The notes under the pieces were generated by a model that saw only the letters and a list, made by a program, of their open reading frames with translations, ran no database searches and was not told the DNA's origin. This document shows positions 1-11,530 of a DNA stretch of 64,000 bases, piece after piece. A program made the translations under genes and the position numbers. The number at the start of each line of letters is the position of its first letter. Position 1 is the stretch's first letter. The stretch spans positions 35,673,279 to 35,737,278 of the forward strand of contig OZ038434.1 of assembly GCA_964036275.1 (NCBI GenBank), read 5' to 3'. Source of the stretch: Litoditis marina (Eukaryota > Nematoda > Chromadorea > Rhabditida > Rhabditidae).

Positions 1-110
1 CTCTTCAACATAGAGCGCGAGACTTTTCTCTAACATAGGGCGCGATTTCTCTCTCTCTCTCTCTCTAACATAGAGCGCGAGACTATTTTTTAACATCGGG
101 CGCAAAACAT
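1..110 (+). repeat. End of a 25-base satellite array
   Basis: The window opens inside an array of units of the type TAACATAGAGCGCGAGACT followed by a CT-rich tail. The array continues left of the window. Confidence 0.8.
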
Positions 111-689
111 GAGAACAACAGAATTGAAAAATCTTTTTTTGTCTACTATTTTTGATGTGTAGAGAGTCTTCTTTTCTATCTTGTGAGCAGCATCCAGGAA
201 GTAGGGAGCCCCAGTGGCCTTTACAGCAGCATTTCCAACCATCCATCAAATTCACGGCAGCAGCTCCAGTCCAGTGCGGGCATCCTCGGAGCGAACAGAG
301 AGTTCGAATGGCCCTCCCTCTTCCGGCCGCGCTTATATACCCATTTTCCTACCCTGTTAAGCCATTCCTGTTACCTGTTAACCGTGACGGCGTGAAACTC
401 GTCTATCCTGTTTAGAGGAATTTTCTATTGCCGAATCCCAGCAACAGCCGGTTGGGAAAAATGAAATCACACGTTCCCCCACGCCATTTGCCTCACCCAG
501 CTTGCCTCAGTTTCCTCACCATTTTTCGACCAAAAGTGCAGGAAAAAGGTTTCACACAAACCAAATAGGCGAATTATAGAAAGGGACAAGGGAGGGCGCC
601 GGCGGCTGAAGCCGCCTCCTCCTCCCTTGTTTTTATTCCAGGCTGGCGAGAGCTTCCTGGCCCTATTTTTTTCTGAAATGGACCGCGAA

Positions 690-690
<1 letters not shown>
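110..690 (+). repeat. Cassette following the 25-base array (copy 1)
   Basis: This is a non-tandem cassette that recurs at 1500-2100, partly at 8310-8650, and in diverged form at 9300-9830. Shared landmarks are GTGTAGAGAGTCTTCTTTTC, a CGGCAGCAGCTCCAGTCCA segment, TTATACCCATTTTCCTACC, and the terminal promoter-like block. Short open frames exist on both strands but differ between copies by indels, so no protein is called. Confidence 0.75.
520..630 (+). promoter_or_regulatory. TATA-like box and GC-rich hairpin, copy 1
   Basis: TTTTCGACCAAAAGTGCA is followed by a TATA-like AATTATAGAAAGG. Then comes a hairpin at 586-630 whose outer arms are ACAAGGGAGG and CCTCCCTTGT and whose inner arms are GGCGGCT and AGCCGCC. 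The same ordered block recurs at six other places. Whether it drives transcription is inference from conserved order and spacing. Confidence 0.5.
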
Positions 691-1535
<845 letters not shown>

Positions 1536-2095
1536 ATTGAAAAATCTCTTTTTGTCTACTATTTTTGATGTGTAGAGAGTCTTCTTTTCTATCTTGTGAG
1601 CAGCATCCAGGAAGTAGGAAGCCCCAGTGGCCTTTACAGCAGCACTTCCAACCAACCATCAAATTCACGGCAGCAGCTCCAGTCCAGTGCGGGCATCCTC
1701 GGAGCGAACAGAGAGTTCGAATGGCTCTCCCTCTTCCGGCCGCGCTTTTATACCCATTTTCCTACCCTGTTAAGTGATTCCTGTTAACCGTGACGGCGTG
1801 AAACTCGTCTATCCTGTTTAGAGAAATTTTCTATTGCCAAATACCAGCAACAACCGGTTGGGAAAAATGAAATCACACGCTGCCCACGCCATTTGCCTCA
1901 CCCAGCTTGCCTCAGTTTCCTCACCATTTTTCGACCAAAAGTGCAGCGAAAAAGTTTCAAACAAACAGACCAAAGTAGCGAAATATATATATGGACAAGG
2001 TAGGTCGCCGGCGGCTAAAGCCGCCTCCGCCTCCCTTGTTTTCATTCCAGGCTGTCGAGAGCTTCCTGGCTTTTTTCTAGAACATGGACCGCGGA
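1536..2095 (+). repeat. Cassette copy 2 with TATA-like box and hairpin
   Basis: Close copy of the cassette at 110-690, with the same order of landmarks. It ends in AAATATATATATGG at 1981-1994 and a hairpin at about 1995-2039 (arms ACAAGG/CCTTGT outside, GGCGGCT/AGCCGCC inside). The hairpin is followed by a TGTTTTCATTCCAGGC segment and then returns to 25-base units. Confidence 0.75.
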
Positions 2096-2485
2096 AGCTC
2101 TCCTTAACATAGAGCACGAAAAATGTCCTTAATAGCGAGACCTCTTCCTAACATAGGGTGGGAGACCTCTCACTAACATGGAGCGCGAAACATCTCCCTG
2201 CTATAAAAGGCAATATTCTTTTTTTTTCTCTGTCTTCTCTCCCGCTCTCCATTAACACTTCCCCCTCTTTTTTCTATGTCTTCCTGTCTATCTTCTCTTT
2301 CTCTCTATTTTTTCTCTCTCTCTCTCTGTTTTCCTCTCTCTCTATTTTCTCTCTCTCTCTGTTTTTTTTCTCTCTCTCTCTATTTTTCTCTCTCTCTTTT
2401 TTTTTTCTCTCTCTCTAACTCTAATTCTCTCTCTCTTTCTTTTTCTCTCTATCTCTCTCATACACAGCACAAAATAGGAACAAAT
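2095..2485 (+). repeat. Short 25-base array, then TC-rich microsatellite
   Basis: Four or five 25-base units give way at about 2220 to a TC/T-rich stretch of roughly 240 bases (TTTTTCTCTCTCTC repeats). This separates the 25-base family from the following 18/33-base array. No gene is seen. Confidence 0.8.
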
Positions 2486-3400
2486 GTGGTAAACATAGAC
2501 AGCGAGAATGGGGACAGTGGGGCTTACATAGACAGTGGAAATGGGGCAAGAGGGACTCACATAGACAGTGGGGCTTACATAGACAGTGGAAATGGGGCAA
2601 GAGGGGCTCACATAGACAGTGGGGCTTACATAGACAGTGAAAATGAGGAAAGTGGGGCTCACATAGACAGTGGGGCTACATAGACAGTGGGGCTTACATA
2701 GACAGTGAAAATGGGAAAAGTGGAGATCACATAGACAGTGGGGCCTACATAGACAGTGGAAATGGGGATAGAGGGGCTCACATAGACAGTGGGGCTTACA
2801 TAGACAGTGAAAATAGGGAAAGTGGGGCTCACATAGACAGTGGGGCCTACATAGACAGTGGAAATGGGGATATAGGGGGTCACATAGAGAGTGGGGTTTA
2901 GATAGACAGTGAAAATAGGGAAAGTGGGACTCACATAGACAGTAGGGCTTACATAGACAGTGGAAATGGGGATCGTAGGGCTCACATAGACAGTGGGGCT
3001 TACATAGACAGTGACAATGGAAAAAGTGGGGCTCACATAGACAGTGGCGCCTACATAGACAGTGGAAATGGGGCTATAGGGGCTCACATAGACAGTGGGG
3101 CTTACATAGACAGTGAAAATGGAGACAGTGGGGCTCACATAGACAGTGCGGCTTACATAGACAGTGGAAATGGTAAAAGTGGGGCTCACATAGACAGTGG
3201 GACTTACATAGACAGTGGAAATGGGGATAGAGGGGCTCCCATAGACAGTGAGGCCTACATAGACAGTGAAAATGGGGATAGAGGAGCTCACATAGACAGT
3301 GGGGCTTACATAGACAGTGAAAATGGGAAGAGTGGGCCTCACATAGACAGTGGGGCTTACATATGCAGTGAAAATGGGGACAATGGGGCTTAGATAGACA
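2485..3400 (+). repeat. 18/33-base satellite array, 51-base composite period
   Basis: Units of 18 bases (ACATAGACAGTGGGGCTT) alternate with units of 33 bases (ACATAGACAGTGGAAATGGG plus ACAGTGGGGCTC-like ends), giving a 51-base composite period. All lengths are multiples of three and lack stops in one frame of each strand. This explains a 327-codon minus-strand open frame of repeated TVYVSP residues and plus-strand GAYIDS frames. I regard these frames as by-products of the period. Confidence 0.85.
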
Positions 3401-3795
3401 GGAACAGCGGCGAGAGATTGGGAAGAAAAAAAGTCAAAAATAAACGGCAAATACCTTTTCAAATGCATCCCAGCCGCCTCCCAAGTCGCCATTGAAACAA
3501 AATGGCTTTTTCCAAAGTTGCCGCGTTTGAGCAGCTCACGTAAACTCGTTTCCATTTTCCATCCGACTTCAAAATGATGATCCACCACTCCCCATCCCAC
3601 TACCAATTGAAAATGAAAAGCAAAAAGCACGTCTTTTGCCACGCGGCTTGCCTCACTCGCCTCACTGGCTTTTCGACCAAAAGTGCAGCAAAATTGTTAC
3701 ACACAAACCCACAAACCCACAAACCAAGCAACGGAAATATAAAAGGGACAAGGGAGGGCGCCGGCGGCTAACGCCCGGGCCCCTCCCTTGATGAG
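3400..3795. repeat. Cassette behind the 18/33-base array, with TATA box and hairpin
   Basis: This cassette type recurs at 4960-5095, 6595-6730 and 7290-7650. It contains GCCGCCTCCCAAGTCGCC, then CTCACGTAAACTCG, then the CCACTCCCCATC segment (this last only in the copies at 3400 and 7290). It ends in TTTTCGACCAAAAGTGCA, a near-consensus TATAAAAG at 3739-3746, and a hairpin starting at 3748. In this variant the loop reads CGGCTAACGCCCGGGCCCC. Read on the minus strand, it holds a conserved short frame ending at a possible GT donor. Confidence 0.7.
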
Positions 3796-3924
3796 TCTAG
3801 GCCGGTGGGTGCGTCGAGATGTCTCTTTCATCTTTCCTCTTTTTTCGCCCTCTCTCTCTAACACAGTTGGGTTACATAGACATTGGGAGTATAGAGTGCA
3901 AAGGAAGTCTCTTTTTTTTCTCCT

Positions 3925-4048
3925 GTTCACTAACTCTCCCCCTCTCTCTCTCTTTATCTCTTGCTCTCTCTCTCTCTCTCTCCCGCTCTCTCTCTCTCTC
4001 TCTCTCTCCCGCTCTCTCTCTCTCTCCCTCTCTCTCTCTTTATCTCTT

Positions 4049-4094
<46 letters not shown>

Positions 4095-4110
4095 TCCCTC
4101 TTTTTCGCTC
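3925..4110 (+). repeat. CT microsatellite, unit 1
   Basis: Nearly pure CT dinucleotide run with CCCGCT and TTTATCTCTTG interruptions. It follows the leader of duplicated unit 1. No gene is seen. Confidence 0.9.
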
Positions 4111-4194
4111 TTTATGTCTTCTGTTTCTCCTATTTGGTACTGTTCACCCGCTGAATTGTTTGTATTTGTAGTTGTAATTGTATAACAAAGACAG

Positions 4195-4880
4195 CCAAAA
4201 TGGGACAGTCTGGCTCACATAGACAGCCGAATTGGGGAGAATGGGGCTCACATAGACCGCGAAACTGGGGAAAGTGGACTCACATACACAGCGAAAATGG
4301 GGGACAATGGGGCTCACATAAACAGCCACAATGGGGAGAGTGGGGGAAGTGGGCTCACATACACAGCAAAAATGGGGGGACACTGGGGCTCACATAGACA
4401 GCCAAAATGAAGAGAATGGGGCTCACATGGACAGCAAAAATGGGAAAAGGGAAGCTCACATAGACAGCCAAAATGGGGAGAGTGGAGCTCACATAGACAG
4501 CGAAAATGGGGCTAGTGGGGCTCACATAGACAGCGAAAATGGGGCTAGTGGGGCTCACATGAACAACGGAAACGGAGACAGTGGGGCTCACAAAATAGAG
4601 ACAGTGGGCTTACATAGACAGCGAAATTAGGGACAGTGGGGCTCACATAGACACCGAAAATGGGGACAGGGGGGCTCACATAGACAGCAAAAATTAGGAA
4701 AGTGGGGCTCACATAAACATCCGAAACGGAGACAGTGGGGCTCACGAAACAGCAATAATAGAGACAGTGGGCTCACATAGAAAGTAAAGAGAAGAACATT
4801 AGGGCTCACATAGACAGAGAGAATAGAAACAGTGGGGCTTACATAAACAGTGAAAATGAGTACAGTGGAGCATAAATGCA
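4195..4880 (+). repeat. 33-base satellite array, unit 1
   Basis: About 20 degenerate 33-base units of ACATAGACAGCGAAAATGGG followed by a GTGGGGCTC end. The right side degrades gradually into AT-rich sequence. An identical array lies at 5830-6515. Confidence 0.85.
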
Positions 4881-4959
4881 AACATGAAAATATGAGAGTT
4901 CATACAAACAGATGAAAAAGAGAAAGACTAACACAAATAGAGATAATAAACCAAAAATA

Positions 4960-5410
4960 AATACAATTACCTGTTCCAATGCCGCATAGCCGCCTCCCGA
5001 GTTGCCAGTAAAACAAAATGGCTTTTCCCGAAATTGCTGCGTTTGAGCAACTCACGTAAACTCGTTTCCATTTTCTATCCGCGAAAACCGAACGGTATCT
5101 CTCCCTTTCTCGCTCTAGGTCTTCTCTATCTTCTATCGTTTTCAGTGTTCACACATTCAATGGTTTCAAAGACAACATGGAAAGCATAAAAGAAAAACAC
5201 ATAAATAGCGAAAATTGAGACAGTGGGGCTCACATAGACAACGAAAATGGGGGCAGTGGGGCTCCCATACACAGCGAAAATTGAGACAGTGGGGCTCACA
5301 TAGACAACGCAAATGGGGGCAGTGGGGTTCCCATACACAGCAAAAATTGAGACAGTGGGGCTACCATTCACAGCAAAAATTGAGACAGTGCAGCTCAAAT
5401 ACACAGCGGG
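4960..5410. repeat. Partial cassette and short 33-base array, unit 1
   Basis: 4960-5095 is a partial copy of the cassette with GCCGCCTCCCGAGTTGCC and CTCACGTAAACTCG. 5205-5405 is a short array alternating CACATAGACAACG and CCATACACAGCG versions of the 33-base unit. The array runs straight into the second duplicated unit. Confidence 0.75.
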
Positions 5411-5564
5411 CCCCTCCCTTGATGAGTCTAGGCCGGTGGGTGCGTCGAGATGTCTCTTTCATCTTTCCTCTTTTTTCGCCCTCTCTCTCTAACACAGTTG
5501 GGTTACATAGACATTGGGAGTATAGAGTGCAAAGGAAGTCTCTTTTTTTTCTCCTGTTCACTAA

Positions 5565-5677
5565 CTCTCCCCCTCTCTCTCTCTTTATCTCTTGCTCTCT
5601 CTCTCTCTCTCCCGCTCTCTCTCTCTCTCTCTCTCTCCCGCTCTCTCTCTCTCTCCCTCTCTCTCTCTTTATCTCTT

Positions 5678-5729
<52 letters not shown>

Positions 5730-5740
5730 TCCCTCTTTTT
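5565..5740 (+). repeat. CT microsatellite, unit 2
   Basis: Counterpart of 3925-4110 in the second duplicated unit. It differs mainly in repeat number. Confidence 0.9.
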
Positions 5741-5829
5741 CGCTCTTTATGTCTTCTGTTTCTCCTATTTGGTACTGTTCACCCGCTGAATTGTTTGTAT
5801 TTGTAGTTGTAATTGTATAACAAAGACAG

Positions 5830-7245
5830 CCAAAATGGGACAGTCTGGCTCACATAGACAGCCGAATTGGGGAGAATGGGGCTCACATAGACCGCGAAAC
5901 TGGGGAAAGTGGACTCACATACACAGCGAAAATGGGGGACAATGGGGCTCACATAAACAGCCACAATGGGGAGAGTGGGGGAAGTGGGCTCACATACACA
6001 GCAAAAATGGGGGGACACTGGGGCTCACATAGACAGCCAAAATGAAGAGAATGGGGCTCACATGGACAGCAAAAATGGGAAAAGGGAAGCTCACATAGAC
6101 AGCCAAAATGGGGAGAGTGGAGCTCACATAGACAGCGAAAATGGGGCTAGTGGGGCTCACATAGACAGCGAAAATGGGGCTAGTGGGGCTCACATGAACA
6201 ACGGAAACGGAGACAGTGGGGCTCACAAAATAGAGACAGTGGGCTTACATAGACAGCGAAATTAGGGACAGTGGGGCTCACATAGACACCGAAAATGGGG
6301 ACAGGGGGGCTCACATAGACAGCAAAAATTAGGAAAGTGGGGCTCACATAAACATCCGAAACGGAGACAGTGGGGCTCACGAAACAGCAATAATAGAGAC
6401 AGTGGGCTCACATAGAAAGTAAAGAGAAGAACATTAGGGCTCACATAGACAGAGAGAATAGAAACAGTGGGGCTTACATAAACAGTGAAAATGAGTACAG
6501 TGGAGCATAAATGCAAACATGAAAATATGAGAGTTCATACAAACAGATGAAAAAGAGAAAGACTAACACAAATAGAGATAATAAACCAAAAATAAATACA
6601 ATTACCTGTTCCAATGCCGCATAGCCGCCTCCCGAGTTGCCAGTAAAACAAAATGGCTTTTCCCGAAATTGCTGCGTTTGAGCAACTCACGTAAACTCGT
6701 TTCCATTTTCTATCCGCGAAAACCGAACGGTATCTCTCCCTTTCTCGCTCTAGGTCTTCTCTATCTTCTATCGTTTTCAGTGTTCACACATTCAATGGTT
6801 TCAAAGACAACATGGAAAGCATAAAAGAAAAACACATAAATAGCGAAAATTGAGACAGTGGGGCTCACATAGACAACGAAAATGGGGGCAGTGGGGCTCC
6901 CATACACAGCGAAAATTGAGACAGTGGGGCTCACATAGACAACGCAAATGGGGGCAGTGGGGTTCCCATACACAGCAAAAATTGAGACAGTGGGGCTACC
7001 ATTCACAGCAAAAATTGAGACAGTGCAGCTCAAATACACAGCGAAAATTGAAACCGTGATAGACAGCAACCATGAGTACAGTGGGGCTCACATAAACAGT
7101 AAGAATGGGAGAAGTGGGGTAAACATAGACAGCCAAAATGGGGACAGTGGAGCTCAAATCCACAGCGAAATAAAAGACCGTGGAGCTCACATATACAGCG
7201 AAAATGAAGACAGTTGGATTCACATGGACAGCGAACATGAGTGAA
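5830..7245 (+). repeat. 33-base arrays and partial cassette, unit 2 and its flank
   Basis: 5830-6515 repeats the array of unit 1. 6595-6730 repeats the partial cassette, and 6845-7041 repeats the short array. From 7042 to 7245 the array continues beyond the duplication with units not present in unit 1. Confidence 0.8.
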
Positions 7246-7700
7246 TGAGTAAAGAGATGAAAAAAGAAAAAGAGTAGCACCAAAACCAAATTTAACGACA
7301 AATACCTGGTTGAATGCATCCCAGCCGCCTCCCAAATCGCCAGTAGAACAAAATGGCTCTTCCCAAAATTTGCCGCGTAGCTCACGTAAACTCGCTTTCA
7401 TTTTCTATCCCCAAAAAAAAAACGATGGTCCACCACTCCCCATCTCACTACCAACTCAAAATGAAAAGCAAAAAGCACGGCTTCCACGCCTTTCCAGTTA
7501 GAAAATGCAATAGTGTGTGATTTTCCCCCGATTTTCGACCAAAAGTACAAAAGTGTGTGAATTGTTACACACAGACAGACCAAGCAAGGGAATTATATAT
7601 AGAGACAAGGTAGGTCGCCGGCGGCTAAAGCCGCCTCCGCCTCCCTTGTTTTTATTCCGGGCTGGCGAGAGCTTCCTGGCCCTATTTTTTTCTGAAATGG
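7245..7700. repeat. Cassette with TATA-like box and hairpin (fifth block)
   Basis: It holds GCCGCCTCCCAAATCGCC, CTCACGTAAACTCG and CCACTCCCCATC, then TTTTCGACCAAAAGTACA, a TATATA box at about 7594-7600 and the hairpin at 7605-7649. The hairpin is followed by TATTCCGGGCTGGCGAGAGC and a return to 25-base units. So the cassette starts behind an 18/33-base array and ends at a 25-base array. Confidence 0.7.
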
Positions 7701-8273
7701 ACCGCGAAAGCTCTCCTTAACATAGAGCACAGAAGGTGTCCTTGATTGCGAGACCTCTCACTAACTTAGGGTGCGAGACCTCTCCAGAACGCGAGTCATA
7801 TTTTTAACATCGAGCGCGAGTCCTCTCTCTAACATAGAGCGCGAGACCTCTCTCTGGCATAGAGCGCGAGATCTCTCTCTGGCATGGATCGCAAGACCTT
7901 TCTCTAACGTAGAGCGCGAAACCTTTCTCTAACATAGGGCGCGATTTCTCTCTCTCTCTAACATAGAGCGCGAGTCCTCTCTCTAACATAGGGCGCGGGA
8001 AATCCCCCCTAACATAGAACGTGAGTCCTTTCTCTAACATAGGGCGCGGGAGATCGCGAGACCTCTCTCTAACATAGGGCGCGATTTCTCTCTCTCTCTA
8101 ACATAGAGCGCGAGTCCTCTCTCTAACATAGGGCGCGGGAAATCCCCCCTAACATAGAACGTGAGTCCTTTCTCTAACATAGGGCGCGGGAAATCCCCCC
8201 TAACATAGAACGTGAGTCCTTTCTCTAACATAGGGCGCGGGAGATCGCGAGACCTCTCTCTAACATAGGGCGC

Positions 8274-8307
<34 letters not shown>

Positions 8308-8312
8308 ACATA
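7700..8312 (+). repeat. 25-base satellite array
   Basis: Units of TAACATAGAGCGCGAG and AACATAGGGCGCGGGAAATC, with local duplications of three- to four-unit blocks and a CT run at 8275-8305. Order and variants closely resemble 740-1090, so the two arrays share a recent common source. Confidence 0.85.
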
Positions 8313-8650
8313 GCGCTTTTATACCCATTTTCCTACCCTGTTAAGCCATTCCTGTTAACCGTGACGGCGTGAAACTCGTCTATCCTGTTTAGAGAAATTT
8401 TCTATTGCCAAATCCCAGCAACAGCCGATCAGCCGATTGGGAAAAATGAAATTACACGCTGCCCACGCCATTTGCCTCACCCAGCTTGCCTCAGTTTCCT
8501 CACCATTTTTCGACCAAAAGTGCAGCAAAAAAGTTTCAGACAAACCAAATAGGCGAATTATAGAAAGGGACAAGGTAGGTCGCCGGCGGCTAAAGCCGCC
8601 TCCGCCTCCCTTGTTTTTATTCCAGGCTGGCGAGAGCTTCTAGAGATATT
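8312..8650 (+). repeat. Truncated cassette with TATA-like box and hairpin (sixth block)
   Basis: It begins abruptly inside the cassette at CTTTTATACCCATTTTCC. It continues through TTTTCGACCAAAAGTGCA to a TATA-like AATTATAGAAAGG and the hairpin at 8570-8614. Confidence 0.7.
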
Positions 8651-8689
8651 TAGTTTCATCTTCTCTCCATTTGCCAAACTCAAGTGAGG

Positions 8690-9300
8690 ATGAGAGCGCG
8701 GGAGCTTTCCCTGACAGAGAGCGCGAGATCTCTCTCTATCTCTCTCTTTCTCTCTCTATCTCTCTAACACAAAGTGAGAGATCTCTCCCTAACATAGGGC
8801 GCGAAACCTCTCCCTAACAAAGGGCGCGAGACCTCTCCCTATCATAGGGCGCGAGACCTCTCCCTATCATAGGGCGCGAGACCTCTCCCTATCATAGGGC
8901 GCGATACCTCTCTTTATAATGGAGCGTGAGATCTCTCTCTAACATAGAGCGCGAGACTTTTCAACATAAGGCGCGAGATATTTCTCTAACATAGACCGCG
9001 AGACTTTTCAACATAGGGCGCGAGACCTCTATCTAACATAGAGTGTGAGACCTTCTCCTAACAGAGAACTCGAGACCTCTCTCTAACATAGGTCGCGGGA
9101 GTTCTTCCTAACATAGAGCGCGAGACCTCTATCTAACATAGGGCTCACCCTAATATAAGGCGCGGGATATCTCCCTAACATAGAGCGCGACATCTCTATC
9201 TAACACCGGGCGCGAGACCTCTCCCTAACATAGTGCGCAAAATTTCTCCCTAACACAGGGCGCGAGACCTCTCCCTTACATAGGGCGCGAGTTTTCTCTG
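8690..9300 (+). repeat. 25-base satellite array, CTCCCTAACATAGGGCGCG type
   Basis: About 24 units in which the variant CCCTATCATAGGGCGCGAGACCTCT is locally amplified. The units are more diverged from each other than in the neighbouring arrays. Confidence 0.85.
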
Positions 9301-9900
9301 ACCCGTACCAACAATTAGTTTCAAAACAGCAGAATGCGAGAACAACAGTAAAAAAATCTTTTTGTCTACATTATTTGGGGATGCAGAGTTTCTTCTTCTC
9401 TTCTTCATCATGCGTGCGGCACCCGACAGGCAGCAGGAGCCCCAGTGGCTCCTACAGCAGCACTCCCAACCATCAGCCATCCAGTCCACGGCAGCAGCTC
9501 CAGTCCATGGCGGGCATCCTCGGAGCGAACAGAACGTTCGAATGGCTCTCCCCTCGTCCCACCGCGCTTTTATACCCATTTCCTACTCCTGTTAAGCCAT
9601 TCCTGTTAACCGTGACGGCGTGAAACTCGTCTACTCGAGTTAGGATGCACTTGCTATTGCTCAACTGCCCAGCAGCAACCGATTTCGAGAAATGAAATGC
9701 GCACGTTCTTTCACGTCTTAGCTGGAAAAATCGCCGGCTTCAGTTTTCGGCCCATTTTCCGACTAAAAGTGCAAAAATGATGGAATTCGGTTACAAACAA
9801 ACAAACAGACAAACCAAGCAAGCGAAATATACAAAGGACAAGGAAGGAACCCCGGGCTACGCCCGGGTCCCTCCCTTGATGAGTCTAGGTCGGTGGGTGC
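9300..9900 (+). repeat. Diverged cassette with hairpin (seventh block)
   Basis: Diverged copy of the 110-690 cassette (CGGCAGCAGCTCCAGTCCA and TATACCCATTTCC are retained). It ends in TTTTCCGACTAAAAGTGCA, AAATATACAAAGGACAAGG and a CCCGGGCTACGCCCGGG hairpin at about 9838-9878. The hairpin loop type and the GATGAGTCTAGG leader match the block at 3748, and both lead into 18/33-base arrays. Confidence 0.65.
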
Positions 9901-10004
9901 GTCAAGATGTTTCTTTCATTTTCTCGTCTTTGGAAAATCCTCGAGCGCAAAAGTTATCTTTAAAAAAGAGCGTGATAAATTCCTTGAACAGCCGAACCGT
10001 TAAG

Positions 10005-11010
10005 CTCACATAGACAGCGAAAATAGGCACAGTGGGGCTCACATAGACAGCGAAAATAGGCACAGTGGGGCTTACATAGACAGTGAAAATGGGGAAAGTG
10101 GGGTTCACACGGACAGTGGGGCTTACATAGACAGTGGGGCTTATATAGACAGTGGGGCTTACATAGACAGTGAAAATGGGGAAAGTGAGGCTCACATAGA
10201 CAGTGGGGCTCATATAGACAGTGGGGCTCATATAGACAGTGGGGCTCACATAGACAGTGGGGCTCATATAGACAGTGGGGCTTACATAGACAGTGGGGTT
10301 TACATAGACAGTGGGGCTTACATAGACAGTGGGGCTTACATAGACAGTGGGGCTTACATAGACAGTGGGGCTCACATAGACAGTGTGGCTTACATAGACA
10401 GTGTGGCTTACATAGACAGTGTGGCTTACATAGACAGTGGGGCTTACATAGACAGTGGGGCTTACATAGACAGTGGGGCTTACATAGACAGTGGGGCTTA
10501 CATAGACAGTGGGGCTTACATAGACAGTGGGGCTTACATAGACAGTGAAAGTGGGGCTCAGATAGACAGTGGGGCTCACATAGACAGTGGGGCTTACATA
10601 GACAGTGGGGCTTACATAGACAGTGGGGCTTACATAGACAGTGGGGCTTACATAGACAGTGGGGCTCACATAGACAGTGGGGCTCACATAGACAGTGGGG
10701 CTTACATAGACAGTGAAGCTTACATGGACAGTGAAAATAAGGATAGTGGGGCTTACATAGACAGTGAGAATGAAGAAAATGGGGCTCACATAGACAGTGG
10801 GCTTACATAGACAGCGAAAATGTGAAAAGTGGTTTCACATAGACAGTGGGGCTTACATAGACAGTGGGGCTTACATAGACAGTTGAAAGGTGAACAACGC
10901 GGCTCACATAGACAGAGAAAAGGGGGATAGTGAGGCTTACATAGACAGTGAAAATAAAAACAGTGGGGCCTATATAGACAGTGAAAAGGGGAGCAGTGGA
11001 AATAACAAAG
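10005..11010 (+). repeat. 18-base satellite array
   Basis: About 35 copies of ACATAGACAGTGGGGCTT with little variation in the centre (10120-10720), flanked by 33-base units. The minus strand reads as a 295-codon frame of repeated TVYVSP. This comes from the six-codon period and is not called as a gene. The array fades into GACAGTGAAA-rich sequence near 11000. Confidence 0.9.
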
Positions 11011-11530
11011 ACAGTGAAATGAGGCGCGGAAAATTTTCTTTACAAATCTTTACAGAAAATGACAGCATTAGTGAACGCATTTTTACACAGGTACATAGAG
11101 AAGTTTACAGAAATAAGAAGCTATATCAGAAATATATCATGTCTTACCGTTTTTGTAGCCTCCGCAGGTCTATAGATCAATAATAACAACTATTCAACAA
11201 TTAAACAGCCAAAAATCAGAGCACTACCGCAGGCGCAACCATCGAGAATGAAAATGAAAGCAGCAAAAGCACGTACCGCTCACGCGCTTTTCCCCAAACC
11301 AACTACAAAGTGCAACGTTTTGCCCATTTTTCGACCAAAAGGACAAAAGCTTCATGCATTCCTTCACTCCAAATTCCATCAGACCCACACACACACACAC
11401 AAACCAAGCAAGCGAAATATATTATTGGACAAGGTAGGTCGCCGGCGGCTAAAGCCGCCTCCGCCTCCCTTGTTTTTATTCCGGGCTGGCGAGAGCTTCC
11501 TGGCCCTATTTTTTCTGAACATGGACCGCC
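11010..11530. repeat. Cassette and last TATA/hairpin block
   Basis: Sequence 11040-11280 is not seen elsewhere in the window. From 11320 the shared end appears: TTTTCGACCAAAAGGACA, an ACAC microsatellite, AAATATATTATTGG and the hairpin at 11428-11472. It is followed by TATTCCGGGCTGGCGAGAGC. Confidence 0.65.

Larger units (their letters stand above)
3776..7041 (+). repeat. 1.63 kb tandem duplication (two near-identical units)
   Basis: Unit 1 is 3776-5406 and unit 2 is 5407-7041. By eye they are essentially identical except for the length of the CT microsatellite, giving a spacing of 1631 bases at the left end and 1635 at the right. Each unit contains a leader with GATGAGTCTAGGCCGGTGGG, a CT-rich run, a 33-base array, a partial cassette and a short final array. 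The junction is inside ACACAGCGGG. This is a recent duplication, or possibly an assembly artefact. Confidence 0.85.

Noticed and set aside
2659..3642. 327-codon minus-strand open frame
   Set aside because: Made almost entirely of satellite translation (TVYVSP), explained by units divisible by three. No start context or splice support.
8570..8645. Small intron with GTAGGT donor and TTATTCCAG acceptor around the hairpin
   Set aside because: Other copies read GGAGGG at the donor or CCGG at the acceptor, so the sites are not conserved.
9902..10789. 295-codon minus-strand open frame
   Set aside because: Same cause: 18-base units read as six codons.
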